Assembly: GCF_900250075.1 (NCBI RefSeq)
Contig: NZ_LT977072.1
Location: 235,164-299,163 of the forward strand
Reading direction: 5' to 3'
Length of the DNA stretch: 64,000 nucleotides
Origin: Cupriavidus taiwanensis
GTDB lineage: Bacteria > Pseudomonadota > Gammaproteobacteria > Burkholderiales > Burkholderiaceae
Within the stretch, counting starts at the first letter, position 1; each line of letters opens with the position of its first letter. Shown piece by piece: positions 1 to 9,645 of this stretch. The notes beneath the pieces were generated by a model. That model had not been told where the DNA came from, did not search any database, and worked only from the letters and a program-made list of their open reading frames with translations. A program made the position numbers and the translations under genes.

Positions 1-991
1 AGCGCTGTCAGAACGCCTGCCGCCCCGATGACACCGACAAACCATGGGTCGAAGGTTTGCAGAGAAATCTTCAATAGTGCGAGATCGATGTCGCTTCCTT
101 TGAGCCCGGGAATCTGCAGAACTGCAGTAAATCCGACGAAGAAGATAACAGGAGCATCAACTGATAGATCGGCAGAACGTAGGCATTCTTGCGTAACACG
201 ACGTCGCTATTTGCTGTGTAGGTCGCCATGAACATGTGTGGCCACATGTAGAAGCCCAGCGCCGAAAGCAGAACGGTCGAAACCAGCCACACTGGGCTCT
301 CACCGGACTCGCGCAGGGCAAGAAAACCTGGCTTTGCTGCCTCGATGTCCGCAAACATCTGCCCCACGCCGCCGTGGTAGTGGAACGGCAGATAGAGGCC
401 GAGGAACACGGCGACAAACATGACCAGCATGTCCTTGACCACCGACGTCCACGCGGACCCGTGTACGCCGGAGATTGCCACGTACAAGGCCACCACAAAG
501 GCACCGATCCACATGCCGTGGCTGGAGTCGATGGCGCCATACGATGCAACGCTCACGATAATGCCAAGCCCCTTGAACTGCAACACCAGGTATGGCATCA
601 GTGCCACAATGCCGACAACGGCGATCAGGATGCCCAGCGGCCGGCTGTCATATTTCGACGCGAAGAAGTCGGATTGAGAGATCAGGTTCTTCGCTTTGGC
701 ATAGCGCCAGATCGGCGGTAACAGCCAGTACGACAGGACAAAGCAAAGGCTTCCATAGCCCAGCATGTAGTAGGCCGGGCCACCGTGGCCATACGCGTAT
801 CCACTCGCCCCAAGAAAGACGAACGTCGTGTAGATTTCGCCGGCCATCAACAGGAACACGATTGCCGTGCCGAAACCCCGGCCGCCCACCGCCCATTCCT
901 CCAGGCTCATGTTTTTTCCTCGCCTGGCCAGCAGACCGAGCGCGAGTGCCAGGGCAATGGCCCCAAAAATGAAGATCAGGGCGCTATTCAT
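1..991 (-). pseudogene. Sodium:solute symporter family permease, frameshifted, cut by window edge
   Basis: This is the N-terminal half of a multi-helix SSS-family permease, which would import a small organic substrate with Na+. The first 280 or so residues read well, with many hydrophobic helices and the family-typical GGRGFGT segment near residue 37. Near base 148 the frame breaks. One extra base after the codons for QLMLLL would restore a helix beginning IFFVGFTAVLQ that stays open to the window edge, so a single-base deletion (real or a sequencing error) disables it. The start ATG at 991 overlaps the TGA of the DUF3311 gene (ATGA), which is typical of DUF3311/SSS pairs. It is the last gene of the catabolic operon that begins at 4463. 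The substrate is unknown. Confidence 0.8.
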
Positions 992-1205
992 ACATGCTCC
1001 TCAGCCGCGGTCCCGCGATCGTCGTGTGCCATACTATCGCGGTGAAAGATGATTGCCATCACAACTGACGTGAGTACGAGATTGAGGGACAGCCAGCCCA
1101 GCAGAAAGGGCATACCGAGAATCTGGGGGTAACGCGGTTCAGAAAGAATGGGCCTGTCAGCACGCCTGCGGCGGGTAGCAAGGCTAGTAAATGGATGGGG
1201 CGCAT
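988..1205 (-). pseudogene. DUF3311 small membrane protein with a one-base frameshift
   Basis: A small two-helix protein that usually partners an SSS permease. The start ATG at 1205 has an AAGGAG ribosome site just upstream. The N-terminus (MRPIHLLALLPAAGV...PFFLNRV) is typical of the family. At the run of five C residues (plus-strand G 1125-1129) the frame is lost; a sixth C would restore the second helix, which then ends in EEHV and a TGA overlapping the symporter start. The break lies in a homopolymer, so either recent decay or a sequencing indel can explain it. Confidence 0.7.
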
Positions 1206-1299
1206 CTCCATCTCCTTTGGTGGCAATAAACTTCCTACCCCGCTCAAGTTGGTGACCGACGGTACCAACTTGAACGGACCGGATTGAGCGGGACGTTGT

Positions 1300-2373
1300 C
1301 GTGCTTTTTGGAGTTGGCGAGCTCCTTGATGGATCGCATCTTTCACCATCTCGTCAAGGCAGGCAAGTCGCCGCTCATTTGCGACAGGTCCGATATCGCT
1401 GCTCGGCTCCAGCGCATGCCCCACCCGTATTGGCACCGTACCGAGCGAATGCTTCGACAAACTTGTCGTAGTCCTTGCGATGAACGAAGATGCGCGTAGG
1501 AGCAACGCATATCTGGCCGGCGTTGTTCAATTTCCCCTTTACGCAGGCGAGGGCTGCCGAGTCGGGATCCACATCATCGCAAACGATGACCGGCGCGTGA
1601 CCGCCCAACTCCAGAATCGCCGGCTTCATGTGTTGGGCTGTCAGGCCGGCCAGGTGTTTGCCGACAGGCGTGGAGCCAGTAAACGTAACGGCACGGACGA
1701 CCTGGCTTGCGATCAGGTACGACGAGATCATTCCCGGATCTCCAAATACGAGGTTCAGCACACCATCAGGAAGTTTGGCATCGTGGTAGGCCTGGGCCAA
1801 CATCACGGCTCCCGCAGGCGTTTCCTCAGCGGCCTTGAGAATGATCGAACATCCGGCAGCGAGTGCACCACGCACCTTGCGTGAGGGAGAACTCATTGGG
1901 AAATTCCACGGCGTGAATGCAGCAATCACGCCGATGGGTTCGCGGATCACTGTATGCCGCATGGGCGGCTCTGCGGGGATCACACGTCCGTAGAGCCGCT
2001 TGCCTTCGTTCGCATCCCATGTCATCAAGTCACAACCACGCAGCACCTCGGCGCGCGCCTGCGCCAGGGTCTTGCCTTGCTCCAGGGCAATCGCGGTCGC
2101 AATGGTCTTCGACTTGTTCGCGAATCAAGGCAATCGCCTTCAGCATAATCTTTTTGGCGCGCCGTGCGTGCGACGTGCGACGTGCGACGTGCGAAGCCAG
2201 ATCTTCAGACCATCAGCCGCGGCCGATAAGGCATCGTCAAGGTCTGCAGTAGTAGCGCTTGGCACCGTGCCGATGGTGGTTTCGTGCGATGGGTTGATAA
2301 CGGGCCGACCAGGTGCGCTGCGCCACTTGTCGCCGATCAGCATTCGAATTTCCGGATAGGAAGTCATGTGCAT
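1300..2373 (-). pseudogene. Aldehyde dehydrogenase pseudogene
   Basis: Remnant of an NAD(P)+-dependent aldehyde dehydrogenase, about 480 residues when intact. The N-terminus starts at 2373 (MHMTSYPEIRMLIGDKW). The NAD-binding stretch TPWNFP, the ELGG motif and the catalytic-Cys region NNAGQICVAPTR are all present between 2046 and 1375. The frame is broken at about 2190 by a heptamer repeat, again at about 1400, and everything after the segment ERRLACLDEMV is missing, so roughly the last 130 residues are gone. It sits between flavin reductase and DUF3311/SSS genes and probably once oxidised an aldehyde released by the monooxygenase at 3099-4463. Almost certainly inactive. Confidence 0.85.
2168..2194. 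repeat. Tandem 7-bp repeat (GTGCGAC) inside the aldehyde dehydrogenase remnant
   Basis: Three perfect GTGCGAC units and a partial fourth lie in tandem exactly where the dehydrogenase frame is lost. Because 7 is not a multiple of 3, a change in copy number shifts the frame. Removing units brings the flanking codons (KIWLR and RRAKKIMLKA) back together. Confidence 0.85.
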
Positions 2374-2536
2374 TGCCTGCTGGAGATAAGGGAAAGATCG
2401 AAGTCATTCAGTCGCCTGCGATGGGTACCCCCGTGAAACCTGGAGCGCACACGGCGCATCGCGAGGGACGAGCGCGTCCGACACAGGCGCGTAGCGCCCA
2501 TGTGCGACCTGACGTCTCGGGGTTTTGGAGCTGGAC

Positions 2537-3046
2537 CTAGGCGGCTACGGCGACTTTCACAGCCGGCGCTTCGACACTATGGAAGTTGCGCCCAAAGTAG
2601 ATCAAGGCGTCGCGGTCATTGCGCGTCCGCACGGCTTTGATCTCGCAGAGAAACATGGTGTGCGTGCCAACGTCCATCATGGATGCGACTTCGCAGTCCA
2701 GAGCACTGACGGTGCCGGCAATCACGGGGGCACCGGTCACCAGCAGATCCCATTCCACATCGGCAAAACGCTCCTCGACTGAGACGCTCTTGCTCGAGAA
2801 CCGGATGGCCGCGTCTTGCTGATCCGCTGCGAGAACATTGACGCAAAGGCAGCCGTTCTCACGCACTACATCGTTGTTCTTGCTTCCACGATTGATACAG
2901 ACAAGCAGAGTCGGGGGCTCGTCCGTGACGCCGCACACTGCCGATACTGTGCAGCCGGCCAGTCCGCCTTCGCCGTTACTCGTGATGATGTTGACCGCAG
3001 CCCCCAGCCCGGCCATGGCTTCTCGGAACGATGTTTTGTCTACCAT
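2537..3046 (-). CDS. Flavin reductase (HpaC/RutF-like) for a two-component monooxygenase
   Basis: A 169-residue flavin reductase-like protein that would use NAD(P)H to reduce FMN or FAD and pass it to a partner oxygenase. The start ATG at 3046 has an AAGGGG ribosome site. The fold signature is seen in MAGLGAAVNIITS near the N-terminus, the TVSAVCGVTDEPPTLLVCINR flavin-binding region around residues 30-55 and a GTHTMFLCEI segment near the C-terminus. It lies 53 bp downstream of an LLM-type oxygenase gene on the same strand, and the two very probably form one enzyme system. It appears intact, unlike the genes downstream. Confidence 0.88.
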   Translation of the reverse strand: MVDKTSFREAMAGLGAAVNIITSNGEGGLAGCTVSAVCGVTDEPPTLLVCINRGSKNNDVVRENGCLCVNVLAADQQDAAIRFSSKSVSVEERFADVEWDLLVTGAPVIAGTVSALDCEVASMMDVGTHTMFLCEIKAVRTRNDRDALIYFGRNFHSVEAPAVKVAVAA

Positions 3047-3098
3047 AATGTTCCCCTTAGCTTGGGCCTCATAGTTTGTGAAGGACGTGCTGCGCGGA

Positions 3099-4463
3099 TT
3101 ACCGTACAGCGGCGCGTGCCTTGGCTGCGGCATGGGTAGCCGGCAGGCGCGCATGACCGAACAGCTTTTCGCGATACGTACCCTCGCGATAGGCGGTCTT
3201 GTATACGCCGCGCCCCTGCAGGATCGGTACCAGCAGATCGATGACGTCGTCGAGGCATTCCGGAGCCACCGTGCGCGACAGGTTGAAGCCTGCTACACCG
3301 GTTTCGGTGGCCCACTCGACCATCAGGTCTGCGATCTGTTCGGCAGAACCGACCCACGGTGCCTGGCGGCTGCCCAGCGGCATCTGTTCGAGCAGCTTGC
3401 GCAACGTCCATTGCGCCCCTGCGCTACGAGTCACGGCTTCCACGTTGGAAACGATCGCCTGGCTCTTGGTTACATCGATGGGCTCGTCGAGGTCGTGGCG
3501 CGAAAAATCGATGCCAAGCGAACTGGCTGCGTGTGCGAGTGCGCCTTCCGAACTGGCATATCGCTTGTATTCCTCGTACTTCTCCTGCGCTTCCTTTTCG
3601 GTGCGACCAATGATCACCGTCGCTCCCAGGAATGCCTTGACATCGTCCGCGCTGCGGCCAAAGGCCACAGCCTTCGCGCGGATGTCGTCGACGATAGATT
3701 TGACGCCCTCCTTCTTCTGGCCATTCACGAAGACACATTCGGCGTGCGTCGCTGCAAACTGCCTGCCGCGCGTCGAGGAGCCCGCCTGGTAGAGCACCGG
3801 TGTCCGTTGCGGCGACGGAGCGCACAGGTGCATTGCGTTCACCTTGTATTGACGACCGTGATGGTGGATCACGCGGACCTTTGACGGGTCCGCATAGATG
3901 TCTTTGGCCTTGTCGTTGATGACCGCGTCGTCGTCCCAGCTTCCTTCCCAGAGCTTGTACACCAACTCCAGGTACTCGTCGGCCAGGTCGTAACGGCCAT
4001 CGTGTGCTACCTGCCCGTCGAGGCCTATGGCTCGCGCCGCGCTGTCCAGATAACCAGTCACGATGTTCCAACCGATGCGCCCACCTGTCAGATGGTCAAG
4101 CGTCGACATGCGGCGAGCAAACAGGAATGGCTGCTCGTACGTGAGGTTGGCCGTTACGCCGAACCCGAGATTGCGGGTGACCGCGGCCATTGCCGGAATC
4201 ACCAACATCGGGTCGTTCACCGGCACCTGTACGGCATTTCGAACAGCCGCGTCCGGGTTACCACCAAACACGTCATAGACGCCAACAACATCGGCGAAGA
4301 AGATGCCATCGAACAGCCCACGCTCGAGTTTTTTCGCGTAGTCCACCCAGTATTGCACTTCGCTGTACCGGCTCGATTCATCGCGGGGATGGGTCCACAG
4401 TCCCTGCTGGATATGACCCACGCAGTTCATGTCAAATGCGTTCAGGCGGATTTCACGACTCAT
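3099..4463 (-). CDS. LLM-class flavin-dependent monooxygenase (NtaA/SnaA/DszA type)
   Basis: A 454-residue bacterial-luciferase-like monooxygenase that would use FMNH2 supplied by the neighbouring reductase. It starts at ATG 4463 (MSREIRLNAFDMNCVGH), which is the usual N-terminus of the NtaA/SnaA/SoxA/DszA group. The family stretches ESSRYSEVQYWVDYAKKLE, LFDGIFFADVVG, RNLGFGVTANLTYE and GRIGWNIVTGYLDSAARA are all present and length is normal. It is the promoter-proximal gene of the operon with reductase, aldehyde dehydrogenase and transporter, which suggests oxidative dealkylation or desulfonation of a small N- or S-containing compound. The substrate cannot be read from the sequence. Confidence 0.9.
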   Translation of the reverse strand: MSREIRLNAFDMNCVGHIQQGLWTHPRDESSRYSEVQYWVDYAKKLERGLFDGIFFADVVGVYDVFGGNPDAAVRNAVQVPVNDPMLVIPAMAAVTRNLGFGVTANLTYEQPFLFARRMSTLDHLTGGRIGWNIVTGYLDSAARAIGLDGQVAHDGRYDLADEYLELVYKLWEGSWDDDAVINDKAKDIYADPSKVRVIHHHGRQYKVNAMHLCAPSPQRTPVLYQAGSSTRGRQFAATHAECVFVNGQKKEGVKSIVDDIRAKAVAFGRSADDVKAFLGATVIIGRTEKEAQEKYEEYKRYASSEGALAHAASSLGIDFSRHDLDEPIDVTKSQAIVSNVEAVTRSAGAQWTLRKLLEQMPLGSRQAPWVGSAEQIADLMVEWATETGVAGFNLSRTVAPECLDDVIDLLVPILQGRGVYKTAYREGTYREKLFGHARLPATHAAAKARAAVR

Positions 4464-4725
4464 TTTTACTCCTAGTTGTCGAGAGAGGGTCCGAAGGAAG
4501 CTACCCATCCATTCTGTTTACTATAGTCGACAGATGAACACGAAAGAAGACCTTTTGGGTTGAGGTAAACCCCTAGATGGCTTGTGTAACCCTCGGTTCT
4601 AGCTTTGCGCGCAATGACGAGATTAGCTAGGTAGGCATATACCGTTTTGGTGCAAATGGTCACGAAGAATGCCGGATTTCTTTTGCTAGCCCCGGTGTGT
4701 GTCAAGATAGTTGTCGCGTCCGCCG

Positions 4726-5535
4726 TTATGCTGCTTTCCGGTGCTCGCTAGCTTCCTGCTCAGTTCGTTCGGGGTTCAAGAAGACCACTGGATCCAGCTT
4801 CCAATTGCGGATCCCTCGCGACCAGCGCTGCGGATGTCGGGCGCGAGCTGCCTGATATAGCATCGTGCGTCGCGCCAGTAGGGGCGGCGCTTCGCCGCTG
4901 TGCCGCTGGTGCGTGACGTACTTCAGGCCACTGTGGCGATGCTCCTCGTTGTACCAGCACACAAACCGGCACACCCAATCGCGCGCCTGCTGCAGCGTGT
5001 CGAACGGCCGATCCGGCCACAGCGGGCAGTATTCGGCTGTGCGGAACAGCGCTTCCGCGCAAGCGTTGTCATTGCTCACACGTGGACGACTGTATGAGGG
5101 CTGCACGCCCAGGTAACCCATCATCGCCAGCATCGTCCCTCCTTTCATGACGCTGCCGTTGTCCGAATGCAGCACCAGCACCAGCGGCCGGCCGGCGGTC
5201 CTCTCGCGCAAACAGCCCAGCGACAGCAGTTCGCTGGCATGGTTGGCCGATTCGCTCTCGTGCACCTCGTTGACTACCAGCTTGCGGCTGTAGATGTCCT
5301 GGATCATGTACCAGTAGAAGAACCGACCTTTCACCGTCGTGGGCATCCACGTGATATCCCAGCACCACACCTGGTTGGGGCCACGCGAGGGCCTGGCGCG
5401 CGCCGCTCTTTACCGCTTCATCGATCAACGCAATGGCTTCGCGCGATCCGAGACGTTGATCAGTCCTCCTCGTCCCTTCCCCAGATCGCCTCGGCTTCTT
5501 TTCTTAGCATCAGCAGCGCTGCAGTTTCCGCCAGC
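4726..5535 (-). mobile_element. IS3-family insertion sequence remnant (OrfA tail and OrfB C-terminal domain)
   Basis: The last 200 or so residues of an IS3-type OrfB integrase read from 5370 to 4726. They include the first catalytic Asp region (WCWDITWMP), the second (LVLHSDNGS) and the C-terminal WYNEEHRHSGLKYVT block. Upstream, the end of an OrfA (TAALLMLR...GRDEED, stop near 5460) and an OrfB start-region segment (ALIDEAVKSGARQA) are joined to the integrase core with the DNA-binding part deleted and a frameshift. The copy cannot be active. Confidence 0.75.
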
Positions 5536-5750
5536 GCGGCGTCCGGGGCACATTCAGCACCACTCGGTTCGAACAACGGAAGATCGCGCACGCGCCGCCC
5601 CGCGGTCTCATGGACCTGCCGGCACTTCAAGCCGCATTCCTCGCAGTACATGACCTCGTTAACCGGCTTCAGGTACAGCGCCAGCGTACGGCTTTCCCCT
5701 TCAGGCCAAACTTACCCGAACCAGCATCCTGCCCCTCATGTACCCTCTTA
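5536..5750 (-). mobile_element. ISL3-family transposase N-terminal fragment
   Basis: A short reading frame encodes a zinc-finger segment (VMYCEECGLKC) followed by RRVRDLPLFE, the N-terminal signature of ISL3 transposases. It runs directly into IS3 OrfA sequence at about 5535, so one element probably inserted into or recombined with the other. Confidence 0.55.
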
Positions 5751-5815
5751 ACGGCCATTAGGATACGGCATGTGGCAATTCAGCCCCCCGGAATTCTTCG
5801 AAGAACCCAAAGAAA

Positions 5816-5840
5816 AGCGCCCGACGAGACGTCGGGCGCT
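5816..5840 (-). terminator. Intrinsic terminator, minus strand
   Basis: A near-perfect stem of 11 bp (AGCGCCCGACG and its complement, 3-nt loop), followed on the minus strand by TTTTCTTT. It would stop minus-strand transcription entering the IS remnants from the right. No obvious gene feeds it now. Confidence 0.7.
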
Positions 5841-7904
5841 ATAAGGGACGCATTGTCGGAGGATACATACAACCGACTCGGGTGCACCAAACTAGGCGCA
5901 ACCCCGATGAACATACTAATCGCAGCCCACAAAAAGTATTATCAGATCTTCTCGAATTTCCCCTAAGGATTTTCTGATATGTCACGAGCCCGCAAGTCAA
6001 CAATATGAGTGCGAACCTATCTAGTCCATCCAGCTCTACTTGTCACAGGTGGAAACACATACCAGGCACCGTCGCAGTGCCGGAAGAACATGATCGACAG
6101 CGTACCAGTAGCGCGGTTGCACTCCACACAAACAAAACGGCTGCGGCAGTCTCGCAGGCGGCCCGTACCGATAACGCGGGGCGGGTCCCCTACGGACGGT
6201 GCAAGCCATTTGTCAACCATTGAACGTAACGACTTCTCTGCTCCCATGCTTCCTCCATTGACGGATAGTTGATGGAAATCTCGAACGCATTCTGTGCTTT
6301 CGTAACGCCACTACAGGCGAGAGCACGATCCAACCGCCGACCTTTGGAGCGATGAATTGCCCCAGGTTCGTCCGATTGCATTTAACGGACGTCCCTAATA
6401 TCCACGACGACATACTCCGACCGACATTTCCCACATGAATTAGGCAGCACACTGAGATCCATCGTGACAAACGGCAAAATTTCCGAGTTAACCTATTGAT
6501 GCATCCCATGGATTGAACGCATGACCTCAAGAGGCAAACGGGCACACAACCGTTTCCTAGTTCGGCGTTTGCAGAGAAATCACTCCGCGAAATCCACCCC
6601 ATTGCGCCACATGCGTTAACCTAGACATAAGGTCGCGCGTTAGCCGCGCCGCACTTTGCCATGATTTCTGTATAACCCGGGCAGCTACCGGTCGGACTAT
6701 TCATTTTCGAACTGCCAGCCCCAATAGAGACACATCAAGCCGATCAATATGAGAGCACCTCCGCCGGCCATGGGCGAGAATCGCGGACAGGAAAAACGCC
6801 CGACGTGAACCCCAGCCGCACCAAGCGAAGCGTTGGTGGGAAAAAAAACGATTTGGAGTGAATTGTGCGATCTCAATTAGCATAATATCCGCTACCCGCA
6901 GCCACAGGCATCAGAACTTATCGAATTTTAAGTAAGGATTTCCTTATATTCCATCCACTACAAGATGAAAATATTATCGATATTACGGTAATTTCCCAGG
7001 CAACCGAGCCGGCGGATCCCAGCTAAGGTCATTCACTCCCTCTAGTGGCGAGCACACCTAAACAACAGATGTGCATCAGGCGCCCAGTTGTTTGAGACGG
7101 AATCACGCATCAGATGGGTCCGGTGACTCGTGACACTGGATTAACAGCCCGGCATATCCGCGCCACGGACACGAGGGACAACTTTATCGCTGGTATGGTC
7201 TGATGGTGGATACTACGGATCGAAGCAGTCTCCGGGCACAATTCGTTGTCCCAAGGAAAATTTCATCGCTTTTGCGGACCGCGACTCAGCGTGATACTGA
7301 CCGTCTCGTCAAGCATTGATGATCGATGTCCCCATACACTCGCCGACCTCATCTTCAACGGACTGTAAGGAAAACCAAGTACCAAGCATCGCGCGCCTCA
7401 ATCTGTACCTGTACAGGTACTGCCGTCTTCAAAATCAACTCGACCGCCGCGAGAAGTTCACCCATACTGGCAACGCATACTACGTTGGACAAGCGAGGTC
7501 GTATCACTCACCCGACTGCTGCTAGTAAGACCCAAGACCTAAAGATACCGATGGTTGGCACTAACGCAGCCTTGCGCTCGAGCGATAAAACAAAGCGCTA
7601 CCGGGGCATTACGATACAACCCCTCTAGCTGATGCAGTCGCTGAAAGGCAATCGATGCCAGGGATAACCTGTCCTCCGCAGCAGCTCTCCGAATCGGCGC
7701 CCAGAAGCAACGCTGCGTCGGGTGGAGATACTCCCCCTCCGAATAGCCGTCCCTGTCCAAAGTTACAACCAAGTCCCCTCAGGAATATCGGCTTGCATTT
7801 GATTCTCCACCCCTTTCGCTACTACATCGACTCCGAGGCTTTTTCCCCACGCCGGCAATGGACGATACGAGTGAGGTTCCCTCTGTTTTCGCGTTCCATA
7901 GGTC
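5841..7904. other. Degenerate intergenic region without a convincing gene
   Basis: About 2 kb with locally lower GC and no reading frame of clear coding character. The best candidate is a minus-strand frame at 6017-6247 with a segment reading SRFVCVECNRATGTLSIMFFRHCDGAWYVFPP, which looks protein-like, preceded by frames containing further plausible pieces. This is most simply a decayed gene. I see no RNA gene, CRISPR array or complete insertion sequence. Confidence 0.4.
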
Positions 7905-8340
7905 ACGGGTTATGCAGCCGTATCTTTCGCCGGCTGAGCAGTGAGCCAGTCCTGCAGGAGCTGGGCCTGCGATTACGTAGCCGAGCGACGAATGACGACC
8001 ACTGCGGTTATAGAACACTTCGATGTATTCGAACAAGTCCGCAGCGGCCTCACGCTGCATCCGGTACCGCGTGGAATGAACTCGTTCGTTCTTCAAACGC
8101 TGGAATTCCTGGCTCGCGTACTGGCTGCCACGGTACCCGTGATACAGCGCGCCGGGAGCAGGCCTGCGGCGGAACCACGCCAACGCCAACGCATCCGTCA
8201 CAAGGTTCGCCGCCATGGGCGGCTTGATGGACCAGCCTACGACTTCCCGATTGAACAGATCCAGCACGACCGCCAGATACAGCCATCCCTCTTCGGTCCA
8301 GATGTAGTGATGTCCGAGCTGAACACCTGGTTCGGCGCGG
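7905..8340 (-). mobile_element. IS3-family OrfB remnant with internal deletion
   Basis: The minus strand encodes IS3 OrfB pieces: YIWTEEGWLYLAVVLDLFNR (first Asp region lost upstream), then WFRRRPAPGALYHGYRGSQYAS, directly joined to LKNERVHSTRY and DLFEYIEVFYNRSGRHSSLGY. In intact relatives about 40 residues carrying part of the DDE catalytic site lie between the last two blocks, so this copy has an internal deletion. It is inactive. Confidence 0.75.
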
Positions 8341-8437
8341 CCGGTGGCCGTGCAAACCTGTCCACCTCCAATACCTTCAGAAATAGCCACAGCTTCGCGA
8401 TGCAGGTACACCCCCAGTCCAGCGTCGAGGCCGAACA

Positions 8438-8719
8438 TCAATGGTCTCCACTCAGCGCTTCGATCATTGCCTTTACGAGCCCAACGTCTCGCTCGCTGCA
8501 TTCGAACTCGAGCGATTCACCGTTGGACAGCTTTACGCTCACATAGCGCCAGCGGTTGCGCTTGCTGCGGTGTCGGGATAGCCAGTCGTTGAGGCCGCTT
8601 TGTGGCAAGGCACCACAAGTGTCTGGATTGAACGGGAGTCCATAACCCGCTGGACAACCGGCACGAATGTCTACAACGGACCTTGCGGCTACGCTGAATC
8701 TCGGTACTCCCGAGTCCAT
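8438..8719 (-). other. Possible IS66 accessory-gene fragment
   Basis: A 93-residue frame whose C-terminal half (WLSRHRSKR, then VSVKLSNGESLEF...GLVKAMIEAL) resembles the end of IS66-type accessory TnpA proteins. The N-terminal half is not recognisable. It lies among other IS debris. This is a weak call based on pattern only. Confidence 0.3.
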
Positions 8720-9645
8720 TTGCGCAACTGGTTAGCGTTGATGCGGGCCCTTGAGCGCGGTGCCAGAAACTGATGCTCCCAATTAAAGACTAAACTCAAT
8801 TAGACGCCGCTTGGCCGCTGCCTCGTAGTCACGGGTCCCATTGGACCGCCCCCCTGCAGCGGAATTGGTCCATCTCCTCTTGGATCATGTTGCGTTCGCA
8901 ATATCTTTGCGGACGAAAGCCTGCCAACGTTCAAGCCTCAATACCAGATGTCGTCAATTGAGCGTTTACAAAATCTCTGACAGCGAGCGTGGCGGGTCTC
9001 GTTTTTCTACCGCGACCAGCATGCGGAAATCTTTTCGTGTAGTTCTTATGCCAAGAACCCTGCGCCTTGATTTCCATTCCTTGTGTTGTCCGCATTCTCA
9101 ACTGGCGCGCGTGGGCACGAATCGGTGCAAATCAACAGGGAATAGGTTGCCGTACTTTAGAGCCTCATGAATGAACGGTGTTGGGACAGCGCTTACAGAA
9201 GCCTCAGCTTCCGGCGGATGATCCAGCCGCTGCTTTTACGCAAGCGTATAGGGCCAAGTCGATCCTGATGGCTGACAGCTCTTGATTCCTATTCCGGACA
9301 AGCGGCGCAAGAGTTACGTGCTAAGCTAAGCAACGGTGGCCGCCTTGCCCCCCTTGTAGACCCGCCCAGCAGCGTATGACGACCTCTTGAAGCCAACACA
9401 GGGCGAGCCCTGAGTTTTAGCTTAGCGCAAGCGCTGACCCGAGCATCGCCGAGCAGTCGGACCTGATGACACCGCGCGTCGCAATACTAACGAGACGGCG
9501 GCGCGGCGAAAATCAGTAACCTTTGATGAATATCAATTCCTTTTTAACCTCGCCCGGTAATACTTGGCAACGCCGATTTTTCTTGATACTTTCCCGACAT
9601 ATATTTAACTTTTCGTGTGCTTTGTAATAACGAGAAGGATGCATT
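8720..9645. other. Intergenic region, nothing recognised
   Basis: No frame with coding character and no terminator, RNA gene or inverted repeat that I could support. The last 130 bases are noticeably AT-richer and form the upstream region of the lipoprotein gene at 9646. Confidence 0.4.
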
